A DNA stretch of 64,000 nucleotides from Escherichia marmotae (GCF_002900365.1 NZ_CP025979.1:3038001-3102000); one strand, 5' to 3'. Counted from the stretch's first letter, positions 17,409-26,832 are shown. Notes: generated by a model from the letters alone, not told the origin. Program-made: numbers and translations.

Positions 17409-18836
17409 TAATGCCAGTCAGTTAAGCAACTGACTGGCTCTTTTTCGGGGCTGTGGGGTATTTCCAGGGCCTCTCCTTTACCACTCTCGGGAAGGCTCTT
17501 TCCCTTCTTGTCGGTAATTTCACAAGTTGTCCCATACTTGCAAGATCGCGCATCAGCTCCGGTATACGTCCCGGTGAAGCGCCCTGCAATGTCATCAGCA
17601 TTCTCATCACCATTCCGCATGATTCTGAGAAACTCAGTTGATTCGGCCAGTAACCTTTCAGATGTTCTGCCATTTTAATCATCTGATATCTTCACCAGAT
17701 TATAAGCCAGTAAGACACCCCACAGCTCTTGCTCCACAAGCTCCGGCTTTTTACTTCTCAGCGTCAGCCTGCTCAGTTGCATCGTCTGTTTTATCTCCCT
17801 GTATCCCAGTTCGATTTCCCAGCGATGACTGTACAGATCCGCCATTTCTCCTCCGGGGAAGCGCATGGCGTCCGTCATCGACGTCAGCAGATGGCAGACT
17901 TTTCCTTTGCGCGTCACGGTCAGCAGGCGGGCTGTCACCTCATTTCCCAGCCCCGGCCACTTTTTTCGTGCCTGCGGGCTGGTTTTCAGCTTCACCAGAT
18001 GATCGCCTTTACCCAGTTTTCTGATCTCTTCATATTGCGCTCCCTTTCTGAGAGGGATCATCCAGTGGCGGTGTTCTCCCGCCTGGCTCCAGGCATTTAA
18101 CAGTCCCAGTGAGTAATAACCTTTATCCATTAACGTCAGGGTGTTATCGCCGGTTTGTTCTATAAGTTGCTCAGCAAGCTCATTTTCGCTGTTCTTCATC
18201 GTGCCGAAGGCTGCAGCCGTCAGCAGATGGCTGGTCAGTTCCATCTGGCAGACCATTTTGACCTGCGGGTAGAGCGCCGGGTTCCCGGCATGTGTCTGGC
18301 GGGGGAAGGCTGCATCGTTCTCTGGTGTATCCGGTGTGCGCCAGAACACACCATCGATGGCCAGCAGGGTCAGGCCGCACCAGTGCGGATGCGGCGTGGT
18401 GTTATGCCAGAGCTGCGCTGTTTTCGTGAACACGCGGCGGACAGCCTCACTTCCCAGACGCTGGCGGGCCTGAATAACGGCACTGGGGGCAACGAAGGGG
18501 CGATTGCCCGGCAGCATGATGTCCAGGCGATTCACAATCTGGTGAAGAGGTTCTTTACGCTCAAGCGCCATGCCAACAATACACCAGACCATCATTTCGA
18601 GGGGAAGACGGCGCTTGCGTAGCGTTACAGTACCTGATTCGGCAAGGCAACGAGAGATGAGTTCGGGGTCGAGGTAATCCCCCAGAGAAGTCAGTGGGTT
18701 ACGCAGAGAATCGTAACGGGATACCAAATCAAGGGCCTGTCCAATGAGCATAAAAAAATCCGGAAACGAGTGAGCGTTTCCGGATTCTTTACACAGCCAC
18801 TGGATCGGTCAACTGATCCTTAACTGATCGGCATTA
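17409..18836 (-). mobile_element. IS4 insertion sequence, complete, with frameshifted transposase
   Basis: About 1,428 bases, close to the 1,426 of the reference IS4. The ends are 18-bp imperfect inverted repeats, TAATGCCAGTCAGTTAAG on the left and TAATGCCGATCAGTTAAG read inward from the right. It lies opposite to cspA and is flanked by 13-bp direct repeats. The element is structurally complete, but its transposase gene has a one-base insertion. Confidence 0.95.
17422..18751 (-). pseudogene. IS4 transposase, frameshifted
   Basis: The DDE transposase of IS4 is normally 442 residues in one frame. Here the first 358 codons (18751 to 17675) run MLIGQALDLVSRYD through GVLLAYNLVKISDD and stop. The remaining 86 residues, beginning MIKMAEHLKGYW, continue in another frame (17682 to 17422). 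The break is an extra A in GTGAAGATATC near 17688, where the known element reads GTGAGATATC. The DDE residues, including the YREIK signature, lie before the break. A protein lacking the C-terminal part might retain some function, so inactivity is likely but not proven. Confidence 0.92.
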
Positions 18837-18849
18837 CTGCCAATTGGCG
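18837..18849. repeat. Right target-site duplication of IS4
   Basis: Second copy of CTGCCAATTGGCG. It is followed by GGGATTTTTTT, the remaining right arm and T tract of the cspA terminator. Confidence 0.92.
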
Positions 18850-18900
18850 GGGATTTTTTTATTTGTCTTGGACTGACCCCATAAAGTTGGACAGTTCATG

Positions 18901-19142
18901 TTAAGCGGCTTTCAGGGTCTGGGTTCGGTATTCTACCGGACTCAGGCCTTTTAATTTCAGGCTGATCCGCTCGTTGTTATAATAATGGATATAGTCCTCT
19001 ATCGCCTTCCTCAGTTCATTCAGTCCGGCATGCCTGTCCACTCGCTTCAGGGCATTCATATTGTGATACCACGTACTGCGGGACATACCCGCTGCACGCA
19101 GAAGATCACCGAGCGCATGCTTAAGCCTTAGCTCACTGATTA
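18901..19142 (-). pseudogene. orfB transposase remnant of the IS150-group element
   Basis: The reading starts near orfA's end with LRLKHALGDLLRAAGMSRST and passes directly to LNELRKAIEDYIHYYNNERI, ending LKGLSPVEYRTQTLKAA. The first part is the orfB N-terminus and the second its C-terminus. The DDE catalytic core between them, about 200 residues in relatives, is absent. The join falls around NALKR/VDRHAGL, near 19040. The product cannot catalyse transposition. Confidence 0.85.
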
Positions 19143-19661
19143 TCCGGGCTTTCTGCCGTTTTTCTCGCTTTGAACTAAGGCCTTCAGCTTTTTTAGATAG
19201 GCATTCTCTGCGCGAAGGTAACGGAGTTCCGCCCGCAGTTCTTCGGGAGATAACTTTTCCAGTTCTGCATCGGTAATTGGAGGTGTTTTTTGAGGTTTTG
19301 TCATGTCCTTGCTCCGACCTGGTTTTATGTTCAGAAGTCCTTCTTCACCGGTGTCTTTGTAAACCTTCACCCAGTGCCGGACCACGGATTCATTTGAGAT
19401 ATTAAACCGTGCGGCGGCCTCGCGCATGGTAAGTTCTTCACTCAGAGCCTTCAGAACAACCGTCAGTCGAAACTCAGGAGAGTGGCGGTCATTTTTCCAT
19501 GTAATATCATCAATACCGTGGAGTTGCCAGGCTCTTACCCAGCGTCGCACAAGTGTTTCTTCAACACCAAAACGTTCAGCGGTACGACGTGCGCCATCGT
19601 GTCCGGCAAGATAATGATTAACGACAGCTAATCTGGTTTCGAGAGAATATTTTGGCTTTGC
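19140..19661 (-). CDS. orfA (InsJ-like) of the IS150-group element
   Basis: About 173 residues from MAKPKYSLETRLAVVNHYLA. It has two helix-turn-helix motifs (residues 10-55 and 65-110) and a C-terminal leucine-zipper stretch, LSPEELRAELRYLRAENAYL, as in IS150 InsJ. In this group, programmed frameshifting fuses orfA with orfB to make the active transposase; here the orfB partner is gutted. An in-frame start 12 codons upstream overlaps the terminal repeat and is less likely. Confidence 0.85.
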   Translation of the reverse strand, partial: AKPKYSLETRLAVVNHYLAGHDGARRTAERFGVEETLVRRWVRAWQLHGIDDITWKNDRHSPEFRLTVVLKALSEELTMREAAARFNISNESVVRHWVKVYKDTGEEGLLNIKPGRSKDMTKPQKTPPITDAELEKLSPEELRAELRYLRAENAYLKKLKALVQSEKNGRKPG

Positions 19662-19744
19662 CATAAAAAACTGCACCTTAATCAGTTGGGTGTCCAACTT
19701 TTGGGGTGCAGTCCAATCTGGCAGGCTTCTTATTAAAGGAGTTA

Positions 19745-21814
19745 TTACTGCAACAACGAAATATCCGCAACGCGCAGGAACAATTCGCGCAGTTTTTCCA
19801 GCATGGTCAGACGGTTGATACGCAGATCTTTATCATCAACCATAACCATCACTTTATCGAAGAAGGCGTCAACCGGTTCACGCAGTTCAGCCAGTTCGAC
19901 CAGCGCATCCTGGTAACGACCTTCAGCGAAGTATGGCTCCAGCTTGTCGCGCAGTACAACCACCTGCATCGCCAGCTTAATTTCTTCCGGCTCTTTCAGG
20001 GTAGATGCGTTCACACGATCGCTCAGGACTTCGTCAGATTTCGCCAGAATGTTGGATACACGCTTATTCGCTGCCGCCAGTGCTGCCGCTGCTTCCAGAG
20101 TACGGAAGTGCGATACGGCCTTCATACGGGCATCGAAATCTGCCGGACGAGTTGGGCGGCGCGCCAGAACGGCCTGGATGGTGTCGACGGTATAACCTTC
20201 GTCCTGATACCAGGCACGGAAACGGCCAAGCATAAAGTCGATAACGTCATCGACCACATTAGCGTTGGTCAGCTTATCGCCGTACAGACGCACCGCTTCT
20301 TCGGTTAGCGTTTGCAGATCGAGGTTCAGGTTCTTCTCGACGATAATACGCAACACGCCGAGTGCCGCACGACGCAGCGCAAACGGGTCTTTATCGCCTT
20401 TCGGATGCTGACCAATACCGAAGATACCAGCCAGAGTATCCATCTTGTCAGCGATCGCCAGCGCACAGGCCACCGGGTTAGACGGCAGAGAATCACCAGC
20501 AAAGCGCGGCTGATACTGCTCGTTCAGCGCGACAGCCACATCTTCCGCTTCGCCATCGTGGCGCGCGTAGTGCATACCCATCACGCCCTGAGTGTCAGTG
20601 AACTCGAAGACCATATTGGTCATCAGGTCACACTTGGACAGCAGCCCCGCACGGGTCGCGTGGTTGACGTCAGCACCAATCTGTTCAGCAATCCAGCCAG
20701 CCAGCGCCTGAATGCGGTCAGTCTTGTCGCGCAGCGTACCTAATTGTTGCTGGAACAGCACGGTTTGCAGACGCGGCAGGTTATCTTCCAGACGTTTTTT
20801 ACGGTCGGTATTAAAGAAGAACTCCGCATCCGCCAGACGCGGGCGAACGACTTTTTCATTACCGGAGATAATTTGCTGCGGATCTTTTGATTCGATGTTG
20901 GCAACGAAGATAAAGTTCGGCAGCAATTTGCCGTCATTCGCATACACCGGGAAGTATTTCTGGTCACCTTTCATGGTGTAAACCAGTGCTTCAGACGGCA
21001 CCGCGAGGAATTTCTCTTCAAATTTCGCAGTCAGAACGACAGGCCATTCCACCAGCGAAGCCACTTCTTCCAGCAGGCTTTCGCTTAAGTCAGCGTTACC
21101 GCCAATCTTACGCGCGGCTTCTTCGGCATCGGCTTTAATCTTCGCCTTACGTTCTTCGTAATCAGCGATGACTTTACCGCGCTCACGCAGAATTTCCGGA
21201 TATTGATCGGCATTATCGATAGTAATTTCCGGCTCGCCCATAAAGCGGTGGCCGCGAATCACGCGATCGGACTGAATACCCAGAATGGTTGCCGGAATGA
21301 CTTTATCGCCCAGCAGCAAAGTCACAGTATGAACTGGACGCACGAAGTGTACGTCGCTTGCGCCCCAGCGCATCAGTTTCGGAATCGGCAATTTCGCAAG
21401 CGAAGTAGCTACCATGTTCGGTATCAGCGCTTCGGTGCTTTCGCCCTTCACGTGAGCGCGATACAGCAACCATTCACCTTTGTCAGTAGTCAGACGCTCA
21501 GCCTGGTCAACGGAGATCCCGCAACCACGCGCCCAACCTTCTGCAGCTTTGCTCGGTTTGCCTTCGGCGTCAAATGCCTGGGCAATTGCCGGGCCACGTT
21601 TTTCGATTTCACGATCAGGCTGTGCTTCCGCAAGGTTAGCCACTTTCAGCGCCAGACGACGCGGAGCAGCAAACCATTCAACAGTACCGTGTGCGAGACC
21701 GGCGTTATCCAGCTCCGCAGTAAAGTTCGCAGCAAAGGACTCTGCCAGGCTGCGCAGTGCTTTTGGTGGCAGCTCTTCAGTGCCAATTTCCACCAGAAAA
21801 GTTTTCTCAGACAT
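19745..21814 (-). CDS. glyS: GlyS, glycyl-tRNA synthetase beta subunit
   Basis: Beta chain of the heterotetrameric (alpha2beta2) glycyl-tRNA synthetase. It is 689 residues, the usual length. The N-terminal MSEKTFLVEIGTEELPPKAL is the family hallmark; an HD domain follows in the middle and a DALR-type anticodon-binding region at the C-terminus. It is essential and intact. It starts 9 bases after glyQ. Its stop is only 29 bases from the IS150-group element, so any native terminator on that side may have been replaced. Confidence 0.98.
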   Translation of the reverse strand: MSEKTFLVEIGTEELPPKALRSLAESFAANFTAELDNAGLAHGTVEWFAAPRRLALKVANLAEAQPDREIEKRGPAIAQAFDAEGKPSKAAEGWARGCGISVDQAERLTTDKGEWLLYRAHVKGESTEALIPNMVATSLAKLPIPKLMRWGASDVHFVRPVHTVTLLLGDKVIPATILGIQSDRVIRGHRFMGEPEITIDNADQYPEILRERGKVIADYEERKAKIKADAEEAARKIGGNADLSESLLEEVASLVEWPVVLTAKFEEKFLAVPSEALVYTMKGDQKYFPVYANDGKLLPNFIFVANIESKDPQQIISGNEKVVRPRLADAEFFFNTDRKKRLEDNLPRLQTVLFQQQLGTLRDKTDRIQALAGWIAEQIGADVNHATRAGLLSKCDLMTNMVFEFTDTQGVMGMHYARHDGEAEDVAVALNEQYQPRFAGDSLPSNPVACALAIADKMDTLAGIFGIGQHPKGDKDPFALRRAALGVLRIIVEKNLNLDLQTLTEEAVRLYGDKLTNANVVDDVIDFMLGRFRAWYQDEGYTVDTIQAVLARRPTRPADFDARMKAVSHFRTLEAAAALAAANKRVSNILAKSDEVLSDRVNASTLKEPEEIKLAMQVVVLRDKLEPYFAEGRYQDALVELAELREPVDAFFDKVMVMVDDKDLRINRLTMLEKLRELFLRVADISLLQ

Positions 21815-21823
21815 GGCCGCCTC

Positions 21824-22735
21824 TTACTTGTCTTTGTTGCACATCGGGAAGCCGAGGGCTTCACGGGAAGCATAGTATGCTTCTGCCACTGCTTTGGTCA
21901 GGGTGCGAATGCGCAGAATGTAACGCTGACGCTCGGTGACAGAGATGGCTTTACGCGCATCCAGCAGGTTGAAGCTGTGGGCGGCTTTCAGAATACGTTC
22001 GTAGGCTGGCAACGGCAGCGGATTTTCCAGCGCCAGCAATTGCTGTGCTTCTTTCTCGTACTGCTCGAAGCAGGTGAACAGGAAGTCCACATCCGCGTAT
22101 TCGAAGTTGTAGGTGGATTGCTCCACTTCGTTCTGATGGAAGACGTCACCGTAGGTGGTTTTACCCAGCGGGCCGTCGCACCAGACCAGGTCATAAACGC
22201 TATCTACGCCCTGAATATACATCGCCAGACGTTCCAGACCGTAGGTGACCTCACCGGTAACCGGTTTACACTCCAGACCACCAACCTGCTGGAAGTAAGT
22301 GAACTGCGTTACTTCCATGCCGTTCAGCCACACTTCCCAGCCCAGTCCCCAGGCACCCAGCGTCGGGTTTTCCCAGTTGTCTTCCACGAAACGGATATCG
22401 TGGATAGTCGGATCCATGCCCAGCTCTTTCAGAGAACCGAGGTACAGCTCCTGGATATTGTCCGGTGATGGCTTAATCACCACCTGGAACTGATAGTAGT
22501 GCTGTAAACGGTTGGGGTTTTCGCCGTAACGACCATCGGTCGGGCGACGAGAAGGCTGAACATAAGCAGCCGCCATCGGTTCTGGCCCCAGCGCGCGCAG
22601 ACAGGTCATTGGGTGAGAGGTTCCCGCGCCGACTTCCATGTCCAATGGTTGAACAATGGTGCAGCCCTGGCGAGCCCAGTAATCCTGTAAGGTCAGGATC
22701 AAGCCCTGGAAGGTCCTGGTATCAAACTTTTGCAT
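21824..22735 (-). CDS. glyQ: GlyQ, glycyl-tRNA synthetase alpha subunit
   Basis: Catalytic alpha chain of the bacterial type class II glycyl-tRNA synthetase, 303 residues. It forms glycyl-adenylate and charges tRNA-Gly together with GlyS. Recognisable segments are LQDYWARQGCTIVQPLDMEV at the N-terminus and the class II motif 2 region YQFQVVIKPSPDNIQELYLG. It is the first gene of the glyQS operon. Confidence 0.98.
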   Translation of the reverse strand: MQKFDTRTFQGLILTLQDYWARQGCTIVQPLDMEVGAGTSHPMTCLRALGPEPMAAAYVQPSRRPTDGRYGENPNRLQHYYQFQVVIKPSPDNIQELYLGSLKELGMDPTIHDIRFVEDNWENPTLGAWGLGWEVWLNGMEVTQFTYFQQVGGLECKPVTGEVTYGLERLAMYIQGVDSVYDLVWCDGPLGKTTYGDVFHQNEVEQSTYNFEYADVDFLFTCFEQYEKEAQQLLALENPLPLPAYERILKAAHSFNLLDARKAISVTERQRYILRIRTLTKAVAEAYYASREALGFPMCNKDK

Positions 22736-22830
22736 ATTATTTCGTGCTGGATACGTGTGGATTTAAAGGAAGGGATCAGTATACCCGCTGGATGGAAGAT
22801 ATACAGTACGAAACGGGAAAAAGGCTGCGC

Positions 22831-23127
22831 TTAACGCATGGAAAGATGCAAAAAATGGCCATCCACGTCAAAAGAACAGACAAACTGTTCTTTCCTGAAG
22901 GTATAACCGCGCATTTCATAGCTCCCCTGGAACTGTTCAAACGCGATGATGTCGTTTTTTTGCTCGCCAGTGTTATAACGTTTTGCCACCTGATCCTTGC
23001 ACAAGATTTCCATATTCAACGAACGCAGCGGTTCAACCTTTACCCGTTGCGCTTTCTGTTCGGGTGGTGGTGCCGAACATCCCACTAACACAATGAGCGT
23101 CATTGCCGGAAAGAAATAGTTCATCAT
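22831..23127 (-). CDS. ysaB: YsaB, small lipoprotein
   Basis: A 98-residue predicted lipoprotein of unknown function. The signal peptide ends in LVGC with Cys at residue 17 and serine at +2, predicting outer-membrane sorting. The mature part, after a proline-rich linker, ends FDVDGHFLHLSMR. It is transcribed toward glyQ, with a 95-base gap. It is divergent from wecH. Confidence 0.85.
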   Translation of the reverse strand: MMNYFFPAMTLIVLVGCSAPPPEQKAQRVKVEPLRSLNMEILCKDQVAKRYNTGEQKNDIIAFEQFQGSYEMRGYTFRKEQFVCSFDVDGHFLHLSMR

Positions 23128-23303
23128 CGTTAAATTACCGTCTGGTTTGCAGGTGAGTCTTATTATTAATATCGGTATAGTGGCTGGATCTTATAAATTT
23201 TCTCAAGCATCTCTAAGATGTAGTGATCAAACTCAGATTATTCCAGTGCATCAGCCGAATGATTTATCGGTCAGACTTTTTTTAACCAGATACAGAGACA
23301 CAG

Positions 23304-24299
23304 ATGCAGCCCAAAATTTATTGGATTGATAACCTGCGAGGGATAGCTTGTTTAATGGTGGTGATGATTCATACCACTACCTGGTATGTGACCAATGCCC
23401 ATAATGTTAGCCCTGTAACCTGGGATATCGCGAATGTTCTAAATTCGGCCTCTCGTGTCAGCGTGCCGCTATTTTTCATGATTTCCGGCTATCTCTTTTT
23501 TGGCGAACGTAGCGCCCAACCGCGTCATTTCTTGCGTATCGGCTTGTGTCTGCTGTTTTATAGCGTCGTCGCACTGCTCTACATTGCGCTGTTTACCTCC
23601 ATCAATGTGGAGTTATCGCTGAAAAAACTGCTGCAAAAACCGGTGTTTTATCACTTATGGTTTTTCTTCGCGATTGCGGTGATTTATCTGGTTTCGCCAC
23701 TGGTTCAGGTAAAAAACATCAGCGGTAAAATGTTGCTGGTGCTAATGGTGGTGATTGGCATCATCGCCAACCCAAACACAGTGCCCCAGAAGATCGACGG
23801 TTTTGAATGGTTACCAATTAACTTATATATCAATGGCGATACTTTTTACTACATCCTGTATGGCATGCTGGGCCGCGCCATTGGGATGATGAACACACAA
23901 CATAAATCTCTATCGTGGATGAGTGCCGCACTGTTTATAGCGGGAGTATTTATTATCTCTCGTGGGACATTATATGAATTACAGTGGCGCGGAAACTTTG
24001 CCGATACCTGGTATCTTTACTGTGGACCGATGGTTTTTATCTGCGCAATCGCGTTACTGACTCTGGTAAAAAATACTCTGGATACGCACACTATTCGCGG
24101 GCTTGGGCTGATATCCCGCCATTCTTTAGGTATATACGGATTCCACGCGTTGATTATCCATGCGCTGCGTACCGGTGGTATTGAGCTTAAAAACTGGCCA
24201 ATACTGGATATTATTTGGATCTTTTGCGCGACGCTGGCAGCAAGTTTGTTACTTTCTGTGCTGGTGCAACGAATCGACAAAAACAGATTAGTGAGTTAA
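23304..24299 (+). CDS. wecH: WecH, O-acetyltransferase for enterobacterial common antigen
   Basis: Inner-membrane acyltransferase-3 family protein, 331 residues with about ten hydrophobic helices. In E. coli it acetylates GlcNAc residues of enterobacterial common antigen. The N-terminal YWIDNLRGIACLMVVMIHTT contains the conserved Arg and the His of the family active site, and FFMISGYLFF follows. It is full length, monocistronic and followed by a clear terminator. Confidence 0.94.
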   Translation: MQPKIYWIDNLRGIACLMVVMIHTTTWYVTNAHNVSPVTWDIANVLNSASRVSVPLFFMISGYLFFGERSAQPRHFLRIGLCLLFYSVVALLYIALFTSINVELSLKKLLQKPVFYHLWFFFAIAVIYLVSPLVQVKNISGKMLLVLMVVIGIIANPNTVPQKIDGFEWLPINLYINGDTFYYILYGMLGRAIGMMNTQHKSLSWMSAALFIAGVFIISRGTLYELQWRGNFADTWYLYCGPMVFICAIALLTLVKNTLDTHTIRGLGLISRHSLGIYGFHALIIHALRTGGIELKNWPILDIIWIFCATLAASLLLSVLVQRIDKNRLVS

Positions 24300-24301
24300 G
24301 T

Positions 24302-24328
24302 AAAAACCCGGTCAGTGTGACCGGGCTT
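24302..24328. terminator. wecH terminator (shared with yiaA)
   Basis: AACCCGGTCA pairs with TGACCGGGCTT around a short loop, with A residues on the left and TT on the right. It lies between the convergent wecH and yiaA genes. Confidence 0.8.
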
Positions 24329-24335
24329 ACGTGGG

Positions 24336-24776
24336 TTATTCGCTATATTCTTCCTGCACAGTCATCGTTTCTTTTGATGCGTTGATTCCGGCATCACGGA
24401 TATTCTTCTGCACCGCTACCGTACCAAACAAGCTTAAAAAGAAGGCCAATCCATAAAAACCTTTTTCACTAAGTAATAACGTTGCATTCCACAGACCTAC
24501 CATCAGTAAAGCGACAGAGATGATAAAGACCACCAGGCAGGTCATATAATAAATAGACGTAGTAGGAATGCCTTCATATTTATCCCGAACGGTCTTTTGA
24601 TAGGAAGCTGCCGAAAACAGCCCTAACACCAACACGGCAAAATAATACCCTTTTTCATTTAACTGCATCTCTGCATTCCATAGCCCTAACAGATAGGTAA
24701 CGATACCGCCTGCGAGAGCTATCCATGACACAATACCGAATGCTGGAGAATAGGTTGATATTTTGTTTTCCATCAC
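24336..24776 (-). CDS. yiaA: YiaA, YiaAB-family inner-membrane protein
   Basis: A 146-residue membrane protein with four hydrophobic helices arranged as two YiaAB repeats. The repeated pattern LLGLWNAEMQLNEKGYYFAV and MVGLWNATLLLSEKGFYGLA is clear. The function is unknown. It lies 42 bases downstream of yiaB, a single-domain paralogue, with which it is probably co-transcribed. Confidence 0.9.
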   Translation of the reverse strand: MMENKISTYSPAFGIVSWIALAGGIVTYLLGLWNAEMQLNEKGYYFAVLVLGLFSAASYQKTVRDKYEGIPTTSIYYMTCLVVFIISVALLMVGLWNATLLLSEKGFYGLAFFLSLFGTVAVQKNIRDAGINASKETMTVQEEYSE

Positions 24777-24818
24777 AGATTTCCTTTCATTCCTGAATCA
24801 TTAAGAGCTTTATGTCGA

Positions 24819-25160
24819 TCATACCGTGCGGAACAAGCGCATTTGACCAAACAAGCAGACGAAAAAGGCGAGCGGATAGATCACCATCTCATACGCGTTA
24901 ATGGGCGCATTTAAAACACCGATAAACAAAAGACCGATAGTGATTAACGCAACTAACTGGCAGACACGAATAAAGAATTCATCCAGTTGCCCAAGTTTTT
25001 CTGCGCGCAGATAGGCATAGTTGCCAAAAGTCCCCGTCATTAACACGCCAAGAAAATAGCCTTTGCCGCTTAACAATGGGCATGAGATCCATAGTCCAAT
25101 CAGATAAACCAGCGCCCCGATAACAAATAATAGTTTTGCCACAGTCTTTGAGGTTTTCAT
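24819..25160 (-). CDS. yiaB: YiaB, YiaAB-family inner-membrane protein
   Basis: A 113-residue protein from MKTSKTVAKLL. Fifteen further in-frame codons upstream are probably leader, since the chosen ATG has a GGAGAT Shine-Dalgarno. It has about four hydrophobic stretches and the family motif LIGLWISCPLLSGKGYFLGV. The function is unknown. It is the first gene of the yiaBA pair. Confidence 0.9.
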   Translation of the reverse strand: MKTSKTVAKLLFVIGALVYLIGLWISCPLLSGKGYFLGVLMTGTFGNYAYLRAEKLGQLDEFFIRVCQLVALITIGLLFIGVLNAPINAYEMVIYPLAFFVCLFGQMRLFRTV

Positions 25161-25327
25161 AACGATCTCCATATCTACCTGCGATACATTACGAGTAACC
25201 AACAAAAGACAAAACTGAAAAACACCATTAACAAATGATTTTCAGAATAAATTCATATAAAAAATTAATAAATTATAAATATACATAGTTGTGAATTATC
25301 CCCCGTCACATAAGACAGGGGAAAATA

Positions 25328-26782
25328 TTATGTCATCATCGGCAGAAGTTGCTGATAGAGACGACGGAAAGTTTCTCGTCGTGGCTGATAAGCAGCATAA
25401 TGTTGTGCATCCGGCTGATGCGACTGTTCCAACGGCAGTTGTGGTAACAGTTCAGCGAGTGATTTATCTGGATTCATCGCAATCTGAGCCAGCCTCGCTG
25501 CGCCCAATGCAGGCCCCACATCGCCGCCTGTGCGGTAATCTAGTTGCTGACCACTGATATCCGCCAGCATCTGGCGCCAGTACTCGCTACGTGCGCCACC
25601 ACCAATCAATGTAATACTTTGCGGTTGAATGCCGCAGGCATGTACGACATCCATACCATCGGCTAACGCATACCCCACGCCTTCCAATACGGCACGCGCC
25701 AGTTCCGCGGGGCCGTGCTGATGGGTCAGACCGAAGAAAACGCCCTTTGCCTGTGGGTTATTGTGCGGCGTACGCTCGCCGGAAAGATAAGGTAAAAACC
25801 AGACAGGATCGACACTCTCATTAGCCTGCTGCGCTGCAGTAATTAAAGCGGGAACATCACCCATGCCGGTTAATTTCACCGCCCAGTCCAGACACGATGC
25901 CGCACTCAACATTACAGACATTAAATGCCAACGCTCCGGTAAAGCATGACAAAAGCTGTGTACAGCACTTTCCGGCTTGCTTAAGAACCCTTCGCTTACT
26001 GCAAAATAAACCCCCGAAGTTCCCAACGACAACATTGCCTGGTTGGCATCCACCATACCCACACCAATCGCACCTGCCGCATTATCACCGCCGCCCGCGA
26101 CAACTGGCACCGCCGCCATTCCCCACGCTTTTGCAACCTCGGGTAGCAAAGTGCCAGTAATATCGCTGCCTTCGTATAATGCTGGCATCTGATCACGAGA
26201 TAGCTGGCAAGCCTCCAGCATGACATCACTCCAATCTCGCTTTGCGACATCCAACCACATGGTGCCAGCCGCATCAGACATATCACTAACAAACTCCCCC
26301 GTCATACGCAGACGCAAATAATCTTTCGGTAATAATACTTTGTCGATTTGATGGAATATCTCCGGCTCATGCCGCTGAACCCACAGCAATTTAGGCGCAG
26401 TAAATCCGGGCATCATAAGGTTGCCGGTAATCGTCCGCGATTGCGGAACTCGCGATTCCAGCAAAACGCACTCCTCTGCACAGCGCCCGTCGTTCCACAA
26501 AATGGCAGGACGTAGCACCCGCTGTTGAGCATCAAGTAAAGTTGCACCGTGCATTTGCCCGGCAATACCCAATGCTTTAACGTCTCGCAGAGAATGCTGC
26601 TCACCCAGGGTTCTCATCGCGCGATCAGTCACCTGCCACCACTGTTCCGGATCTTGCTCCGACCAGAGTGGATGCGGACGCGAAACGGTCAGTTTTTCCG
26701 TTTGCGAAGCGACCACCTCACCTTGCTCGTTGAGCAAAATAACTTTTACGCCCGATGTGCCAAGATCTATCCCGATATACAT
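25328..26782 (-). CDS. xylB: XylB, D-xylulokinase
   Basis: Phosphorylates D-xylulose to D-xylulose 5-phosphate, feeding the pentose phosphate pathway. It is a 484-residue FGGY-family kinase. The N-terminal phosphate-binding loop MYIGIDLGTSGVK, the catalytic aspartate in VVAGGGDNAAGAIG near residue 233 and the C-terminal LIGGGARSEYWRQ adenosine-site motif are all present. It follows xylA in the operon, after a hairpin with a T tract that should lower its expression relative to xylA. Confidence 0.97.
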   Translation of the reverse strand: MYIGIDLGTSGVKVILLNEQGEVVASQTEKLTVSRPHPLWSEQDPEQWWQVTDRAMRTLGEQHSLRDVKALGIAGQMHGATLLDAQQRVLRPAILWNDGRCAEECVLLESRVPQSRTITGNLMMPGFTAPKLLWVQRHEPEIFHQIDKVLLPKDYLRLRMTGEFVSDMSDAAGTMWLDVAKRDWSDVMLEACQLSRDQMPALYEGSDITGTLLPEVAKAWGMAAVPVVAGGGDNAAGAIGVGMVDANQAMLSLGTSGVYFAVSEGFLSKPESAVHSFCHALPERWHLMSVMLSAASCLDWAVKLTGMGDVPALITAAQQANESVDPVWFLPYLSGERTPHNNPQAKGVFFGLTHQHGPAELARAVLEGVGYALADGMDVVHACGIQPQSITLIGGGARSEYWRQMLADISGQQLDYRTGGDVGPALGAARLAQIAMNPDKSLAELLPQLPLEQSHQPDAQHYAAYQPRRETFRRLYQQLLPMMT

Positions 26783-26796
26783 AGCGATCGTTCCTT

Positions 26797-26832
26797 AAAA
26801 AAATGCCCGGTATCGCTACCGATAACCGGGCT
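26797..26832 (-). terminator. Intergenic hairpin with T tract between xylA and xylB
   Basis: On the minus strand GCCCGGTTATCG pairs with CGATACCGGGC (26805-26831), followed by ATTTTTTTAAGG. It has the structure of an intrinsic terminator inside the operon and probably acts as a partial one. Confidence 0.75.

Larger units (their letters stand above)
18869..19715 (-). mobile_element. IS3-family (IS150 group) element with internal deletion
   Basis: The element is bounded by inverted repeats TGGACTGACCCCATAAAGTT on the left and TGGACTGCACCCCAAAAGTT read inward from the right. It is 847 bases, against roughly 1.4-1.5 kb for intact members of this group. orfA is intact; orfB has lost its central part. 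The left end begins 19 bases after the IS4 duplication, just past the cspA terminator T tract, and the right end is 29 bases from the glyS stop. No matching target duplication is visible, which fits an adjacent deletion. In K-12 this interval holds hokA and IS150. Confidence 0.88.
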
